Below are positions 58,464 through 64,000 of a stretch of 64,000 nucleotides of DNA, piece after piece. The notes below the pieces were generated by a model that saw only the letters and a list, made by a program, of their open reading frames with translations, had not been told where the DNA came from and searched no databases. Numbering within the stretch: position 1 is the first letter of the stretch; each line of letters opens with the position of its first letter. Location of the stretch: contig KV425620.1 of assembly GCA_001632425.1 (NCBI GenBank), positions 106,836 through 170,835 of the forward strand. The letters are read 5' to 3'. The stretch is from Neolentinus lepideus HHB14362 ss-1 (Eukaryota > Basidiomycota > Agaricomycetes > Gloeophyllales > Gloeophyllaceae). Both the position numbers and the translations under genes were made by a program.

Positions 58464-58766
58464 TCGAACAGACTTTCATCACAACGTACGTGCGTCGCTG
58501 TGCGGCATGCGCTTACTGGGACTTTTACGGTCAGTTGAGCGAGAAGCAAAGATGCCTCACGACTTGTGACGAATGTATATCCCCCACTATATCCTTCCTT
58601 GGACACTCATTGTCGCCAACCTGTATGTCGCACTCTATAGCTTAGACAGATTGTATCGATATCTATGTCCTAGAGCCCATGGACACACTTTCGCAATAAT
58701 TTCTCTGATACCGATTGGGCTAGTCAAGGGTTTCAACTAATGTAATATTTCTAGGAACGTACACTA
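58464..58766. other. Convergent intergenic, nothing seen
   Basis: 303 bp between the 3' ends of the WOPR gene and TFB2, expected to hold both terminators. Confidence 0.35.
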
Positions 58767-60832
58767 TCACACTTGGCCACCTGTTCGTCGTTCGATGAAG
58801 CCCCGAATATTGCTATGACCTTCTAAGCTCCCGAAGAAGCAGCGCTTGGCAGGGTTTTCCCAGAGTACGACGTTAAGTTGTCTGGCGTATTTCAGAACAT
58901 ACTCATAGTCTGCTTGGGATGCGAAAGCCGTATATAGATAACCTAATGACAAGGAAGTGCAGTGATCTATCAGCATCTAGACGTATGTCGCCGAGATTGA
59001 CGGACACAGCTCACCTTCTTGAGACTTCAATCGGTTTCTTTCAAGCTCCCACAGCCGGATCTGGTCTTGCACAGTGACCGGAATCAGGGGTTTCTGGCAA
59101 CATGACGAATTCAGATCGGAGATAGTTGCACAGCAACACAACATTACGTACATTCTTTCGCATTTGTGGGTGCGCGTGGGTGGTTAAGTAACTGATGATC
59201 TGCACCAGAACCAATAGTACTTCAACACACTCTTTGAGCAGCTAGCGGTAATGACAGACCTGGTCTGCGGTGATACCGTTTGCTAGCGCCTTACGGACGC
59301 TATCACGAGTGATAGAACCAACTACGAGATTTGGAAATCGGTATTTGAGGGTGACAAACAGATTCAATACAGCAGTTTGCAGGGGGTTATCTGCAGAAGC
59401 GTTCAAACAGTAAACATCGATCTTGACCGGCGAACATACCTGTGTATGCATAGAGGCGGTAGTTGGTTTCGAGGACAATGAAACCCTGATCCTGGGAGCC
59501 CGCACCGGAGCTCGTGGCAGTAGGTAAGGGGGGCAGCAGTGATGTCAAGGTCGTGGCCAGGCGTGTGGGGCTGAACCGTCGGGATGAGGCCTAAATTCAA
59601 TTAGCGCTTACTTTACCTGACCCGGACCAAGTACAAACACGTCGTTGCCAGATTAACCCATAGTCCCGAAGATCCTCCAGCATAGCCTTCTGGGTGACGC
59701 TTAGGCTCTCGACTGAATATTCCTGAGACACCGTAAGCACAGACGGGGTCATTATAGGAGAAGGGTTTAATCAACACCTTTCCAAGTTCCATCGTGGAAA
59801 GCATAAACAAGAAGCTGAGGATCTCGACTAGATCCATCTCTCTCTCCTAAGACCCTGGTGTTTCAGATGGCAAATTAGCTATGTGGAGCCTTGCTCACCT
59901 CAGCCATATGCAGATACTGAAGCAATAGTTGCCATAGTTGATCATGTGGGGAGTGGAGAAGAAATTGGAAGCCTGCTGATGTGATCTGTAGAGCGGACCC
60001 ACTGTAATCATAGTATTAGGCCAGTTCCTGGAGTGCGTAACAGCATCACATCTTACTGAACGCTAGACATCAGACCACTGCGCTGCAGCAGAAATAGAAC
60101 GCCTGGCGAAGGTTTTGTCGGAAGCTGTCCAGTTCCAGAAGACACCATATAGTGCAGAATGGTCTAGCGCATATCAGATGGATGTTCAAATGATCCTCGA
60201 CCGCGCATGCGCACCTCCCATCGCTCGACAGCGTACGCATCTAGCACCTCAATACTGATCGGCAGATGTTTGTCATCTTTGGGTGCAACCGTGCCAAAGC
60301 TCCCATCGGTACCGCTCCGAGAGCTTTAGCCTTTTGATTGATCTAACTCAGAATGTTTGACTTACCCGCCGATGATGGCTTGTCTGAGACTGGCTTTGAA
60401 CGTCCCATTCAAAGAAAGCTTGATAGATGGATTCGGCAGTATGTGAAGTCGTGACAAATTCAGCAGGGCAACATCGTAAAGCCTAAAAAATGGTTAGAGT
60501 AACGGTGTTCATACCGTAGAATAGTACTGATTACTTTCTGCCTTCGCGAGTCACCCAAGCACCCATGGTGGCTGCAGGCACAGCTGACTCGAGCCATAAT
60601 AGATTCATCACGAGCTGCCGATCTAAAGGTGGGAGAAGCCTGCGATGCATTAATTTATGCTCTGAAACAAGTTTTCAAACATCATTGACCGGAACATCGA
60701 TAAACATGCTGAAGGTCGTTGGTAAAGACGCGTCAGGGTATTTTGTGACTGAGACTGGAGGAAAGGTAGCAGCGTATGCGGAAGGTCTTCCGAATTAACA
60801 TCATTTGTGCTGTCTCTGTTAGCACCAGACAT
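58767..60832 (-). CDS. TFB2: TFIIH subunit Tfb2 (p52)
   Basis: Thirteen exons (60832-60690, 60639-60535, 60482-60366, 60323-60215, 60163-60057, 60001-59899, 59846-59778, 59722-59639, 59590-59440, 59390-59260, 59199-59152, 59093-59015, 58942-58767) splice to 473 residues. The p52 landmarks run throughout: LTRLYQRPSACLSMFR, GTFKASLRQAIIGG, ILHYMV, GVLFLLQRSGLM, MDLVEILSFLFMLS, MLEDLRDYGLIW, RLATTLTS, GFIVLETNYRLYAYT, LKYRFPNLVVGSITRDSVR, VTVQDQIRLWELERNRL, VVLWENPAKRCFF. Tfb2 anchors and stimulates the XPB/Ssl2 translocase in TFIIH, acting in promoter opening and nucleotide excision repair. The 42-bp intron 60324-60365 is the shortest in the window. It shares a short divergent upstream region with the Nas6 gene. 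Confidence 0.95.
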
Positions 60833-61008
60833 CTTTGGACTTCCGAGCAAGGAACTATAGACCTCGAGAGAGTAGCGAGTTCGAACTTCGCAGAGCGCGC
60901 GACTTCACGAGAACGTTTGTGGCGTGGAAACTTTGCCCACTGGTTTATGTAGAAGACGCGTATGCGAAGTACGAAGTGATTTACCGCTACACCGCTACCT
61001 GTTCAGCT
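60833..61008. promoter_or_regulatory. Shared divergent promoter of TFB2 and Nas6
   Basis: Only 176 bp separate the two start codons on opposite strands, so the promoters must overlap or be shared. No clear TATA box was seen in either direction. Confidence 0.45.
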
Positions 61009-62206
61009 ATGTCTTCTTTATCGGTGCATTCAGCAGCGCAGAAGAGTATGTAGATTATGTTAGGATTTCACAAAATTTATTACACACACTGTACAGATCA
61101 GCTTTCCCTCATACGGACTCTGGTTTCCGAGGATCCGAAGCTAGTTGACGCTGTGGATGCTGTAAGTTGCACAATCAACTTCAGTCTGCAGAATGTTAAT
61201 GGATAGCAGGACCAGAGAACACCGCTACATTGGGCTGCATCAACGGGCTCGCTTGATGTGGCGCGGTACCTACTTCTTCAAGGTGCACAAGTGGATAAGC
61301 CAGATGGCAGCGGTTGGACAGCACTACACATCGCAGGTCTGAACAGCAACGTGGTATATATGCACCAAATTGCTCATTAGTCCGGCTATCTAGTTAGCGC
61401 CGGAAATGAGGATGTTGTCCGCGAGCTCATTGGCGCAGGCGCAGACATCAAGAAAACTAATGACAAAGGACTGACACCTCTGTAAGTTTAGGAAAGCGTA
61501 CGAATTGTTTGAGTTATCGAACGACATTTTATCTTCTTGAAAGGCATTACGCGGCATCGAAATCTCGTGTTGACGTGAGTCTCCCCCTCTTATTCGATGT
61601 CCTTTTTTCACTATTCTTTGTAGATTGCCAAACTCCTAGTAGATCGAGGCGCCGATGTAAGCGAGACATGACCGGATGCAGCTTATGCTTTGGTGTTCAA
61701 GAAGTGCTACAGATCAACGTCAAAGATCGCGCCAATCAAACTCCACTGTGGGTCGTGATTTTCGGAGATTCTAGTCTTACTGATGCACCCGGATATAAGT
61801 CATCGCGCTGCCACCACAGGTTCGACAGGTCTGATCAAAGTCTTGCTCAATCCGCCTGAAGGGTCTCCGAAAACACGCTTAAATACTGGCGATCGTATAG
61901 GTATGTTCTCTGGTATGCCGTCAATCATACCTGGTCGAAGTGACCGTGTGCGTAGGAAACACGCCTTTACATCTCGCCATGGAGTCTGCGCATGCAGAGG
62001 CAGCTGTACTGCTCATTGAGGCTGGAGCAGATCGTGGCCGCGTAGGTACCGACTGGTCTTAATCTTGTACGGCGCGCTGACCATCACCACTTCCCCAGGT
62101 GAATCTCGAGGACCAAATTCCAGAGCAAGTTGATGGAGTGGGCGGTCAGGAACAGAAGAGAGTGCGACAGTATGTTGTAGAACGCTGTGGTCCGTGTGAT
62201 CCCTAG
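61009..62206 (+). CDS. NAS6: 26S proteasome assembly chaperone Nas6/gankyrin (ankyrin repeats)
   Basis: Ten exons (61009-61045, 61097-61161, 61210-61336, 61394-61481, 61544-61574, 61624-61656, 61713-61747, 61800-61900, 61956-62041, 62099-62206) splice to 236 residues. It is almost wholly ankyrin repeats: DQRTPLHWAASTGSLDVARY, SGWTALHIA, GLTPLHYAASKSRVDIAKLL, NQTPLHRAATTG, NTPLHLAMESAHAEAAVLL. Length and repeat number fit Nas6/PSMD10, which holds the ATPase Rpt3 during base assembly. The C-terminal segment (NLEDQIPEQVDGVGGQEQKR) resembles the tail of these proteins. At the second intron, acceptor 61209 is preferred because it gives DADQRTPLHWAA. Confidence 0.9.
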
Positions 62207-62477
62207 AGGTAGACCATGATCGACGCCCAATTCTCGCACAAGTGAATTGAGAGGCGACTTGCCATGCCTTCTCATGGAGAAAAGGATTTCGTCTGTACGA
62301 AAATGCTGTATATAGCAACTTCCCTGGTATTTGTTCCCCTGTACCGTTAAAGATGCCTTGATGGGGTGCCAGTACTGGGTTAGTGGCGTGGGCAAGTCGC
62401 AGTCACCACATGATAGGACCTTCTTCATCTTCAACCACTGAACACGCGCATCTCATTCATTACATGGAAATTGAAGC

Positions 62478-63015
62478 ATGTCGAGCTCTTCGCCAGCTCT
62501 TCCATTGAAAGTCAACGTCTCAGCTTCTCCGTCCAAACCACCAAGTCAGAGTTCAACCCGAGAGCCGACGCCAATGGCTGCCCCAACCAAACAGAGCGTT
62601 ATGGCGAACCCGGCAGATATTTCTAGCCCTCATGAATTGACAGCATACGTGAGTCATTACGGCGGAAGATCAGGGCTATCAGGTGGTGGAAATCGACTCA
62701 TGAATACTGATGGTATCCATTAGGTCGAGTCGCTTTTGGAGCAACTGGACGCCAAGTTTGACGATATGTCCACGCAGATCTTGGACCGTAGTGCGTTTCT
62801 CCCACATGCTTCGGCCAAATCACGTTTACTCAACGTGCCCGTGCACCTATTTTCTCGACATAATAATTAAAGTGATGCAAATGTCTTCCAGGGTCGACGC
62901 ATTGGAAGCTTCGATACAAGACATTATTAACGGAGACGTTACGCCTAGCCTGCCTCAGTCGCCATCACCCATGGGCACCGGCACGTCCTCTGGCACGATA
63001 ACAAGAAGGACATGA
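62478..63015 (+). CDS. HSBP1: Heat shock factor binding protein 1 (HSBP1) homologue
   Basis: Three exons (62478-62648, 62724-62790, 62873-63015) give 126 residues. The core AYVESLLEQLDAKFDDMSTQ, ILDRMMQMSSRVDALEASI and QDIINGD is the hydrophobic-heptad coiled coil of HSBP1, which forms trimers and, in animals, binds and dampens heat shock factor. The Met-Met joined across intron 2 (exon 2 ends in a lone A) fixes the splice site. The N-terminal 50 residues are Ser/Pro/Thr-rich and the C-terminal tail is also disordered, so it is longer than the 76-residue human protein. It lies 271 bp downstream of Nas6 on the same strand. Confidence 0.93.
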
Positions 63016-63957
63016 ATACCCAGTGACTCGGGGACTGATATCCTTGTAACGTAATAGCCTGAGACAAGTATGGCGTTGCACCAATGTGGGTGCTTGTTAT
63101 CCTTCTGATTATGTTTATTTTGTGATTATAACAAGTCCCAGCAATTATAAGACAATAGATGGTACGACGATTGGAGGGCGATAGCTATTTAGTACAGTAC
63201 TGGTATATGGCAACACAACCTGTGTCGAAATTGCACCCACGGCGGGGTGCTCAGATACCGCCGACAGTAGTCATCACGGCCTACTTCCCGAGCGCTGTGC
63301 GTGTCACAGCAACGGAATCACCGCGCTGAAAGATATTCAATCTGGTGGTTAGGATCGGGACTATCCGACTACCAAGTCTCAATACAGTCCCTTCGGGGAG
63401 TATCGCCATCTCTGCAGAGCTCGTGATTCTCCACCTGATTATTGCATTCCTTGGATAGTCACCAAGCAAGGCTGCGAGAGCCGGTTACTCGGTCACTATT
63501 CTCAGGAACCATAAGTCAAGTAGGAGTCCGGTGGCCTTGGTAAGTATTTCTACGATGGTGAGATGCTATATGAAGATCGATGTCGCGGTCGTAGTCGTTC
63601 TACAGCTGATATAGGAATAGCTTTACTGGCATCACGGATTCTGCGATGTCTGTTCGCTTGACCCATGAAATTGCTATGTTCTGTCCGGACTCACCTTGAG
63701 CATCGGACGCTATTGGCTCCCACAAAATAAATAAAAATCTTCACAGTCAATTGGTAGACGATCTAAAAATATGAATTTCGCAGGTGTACGGTGGCGGAGT
63801 CAACGCCTTCAACTGTATACAGCGCTTCATCTGGAATTACTCGCGCTCAGTCTGGAGAAGTGGCGTCTGAAGCGTCAGTTGGTGGTTCTGCCCGAGCTTG
63901 CCTCGATCAACAGCCGGTTATCATGGCAGCACTCCGGCAACTCACCGAATCCCTTCA
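63016..63957. other. No intact gene; open frame disrupted by the element at 63958
   Basis: From about 63785, after an acceptor-like TTTCGCAG, the frame containing ARACLDQQPVIMAALRQL and TESLHT stays open up to the element that starts at 63958. It could be the last readable part of a disrupted exon. The rest of the stretch shows nothing I can name. Confidence 0.3.
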
Positions 63958-64000
63958 CACTGCGGGAGTCTCACTCTTTGAGGACCTGCAAAATGTTGAT
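63958..64000. mobile_element. Start of another copy of the 1071-bp Harbinger-type element
   Basis: The last 43 bases, starting CACTGCGGGAGTC, match the left end of the element at 10943 with a single difference. The flank TCA fits the TWA-like duplication. The copy runs out of the window. Confidence 0.7.

Noticed and set aside
1..64000. CRISPR arrays, bacterial operons or riboswitches
   Set aside because: Introns, TATA promoters and retrotransposons show this is fungal nuclear DNA; no spaced direct-repeat array was seen.

Overview
The window is nuclear DNA of a filamentous basidiomycete, most likely a mushroom-forming agaricomycete. The grounds are compact genes with many 42-82 bp introns, a WOPR (Gti1/Pac2) regulator, TKL-type and SRPK-like kinases of the sort expanded in Agaricomycetes, a DUF6729/AT-hook protein, and a chromodomain Ty3/Gypsy element. 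Fifteen intron-containing gene models could be built exon by exon so that every spliced length is a multiple of three and the joined protein matches its family or reads through; one single-exon gene and one further partial candidate are also listed. Layout: 0.3-5 kb holds an unrecognised Ser/Pro-rich protein, a DUF4604 (KIAA1143-like) protein and an SRPK-like kinase. 5-24 kb is a repeat island. 24-26 kb holds SDHAF3 (complex II assembly) and cyanase. 26-31.6 kb holds an alpha/beta hydrolase and an unrecognised Ser-rich protein. 31.7-35.7 kb holds a tandem pair of DUF1479 oxygenase-like genes. 36-38.8 kb holds a divergent beta-tubulin in 26 exons. 39-44.2 kb holds a TKL-like kinase and the AT-hook/DUF6729 protein. 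44-57 kb is gene-poor apart from an aldo/keto reductase at 51.5-52.7 kb and a possible secreted-protein gene near 48.8 kb. 57-63 kb is gene-dense: WOPR transcription factor, TFIIH subunit Tfb2, proteasome chaperone Nas6/gankyrin and HSBP1. The repeat island can be read as successive insertions. A decayed protein-kinase gene was broken at its DFG motif by a non-autonomous element with long terminal inverted repeats and a 9-bp target duplication (10847-23608). Its two arms were hit by two Harbinger-type insertions. Its middle took a 1.31-kb LTR-like element, which was split by a 7936-bp chromovirus-type Gypsy element (13539-21474) with 522-bp LTRs, and the gag of that element was split by a tRNA-derived SINE (20192-20566). 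A solo LTR of the same Gypsy family (10173-10694) and a second decayed kinase copy lie beside it. The Gypsy element shows a 10-nt match between its predicted RNA start and its primer binding site, which suggests Tf1-like self-priming. The two signals I find most unusual are splicing-related. Eight of about 102 modelled introns have GC-AG ends, and they cluster in three genes (cyanase 3 of 7, aldo/keto reductase 4 of 7, beta-tubulin 1 of 25). The tubulin gene has 25 introns with exons as short as 9, 11, 12 and 16 nt. No CRISPR array, rRNA or intact tRNA gene was seen. All family names come from motif recognition by eye, without database searches.
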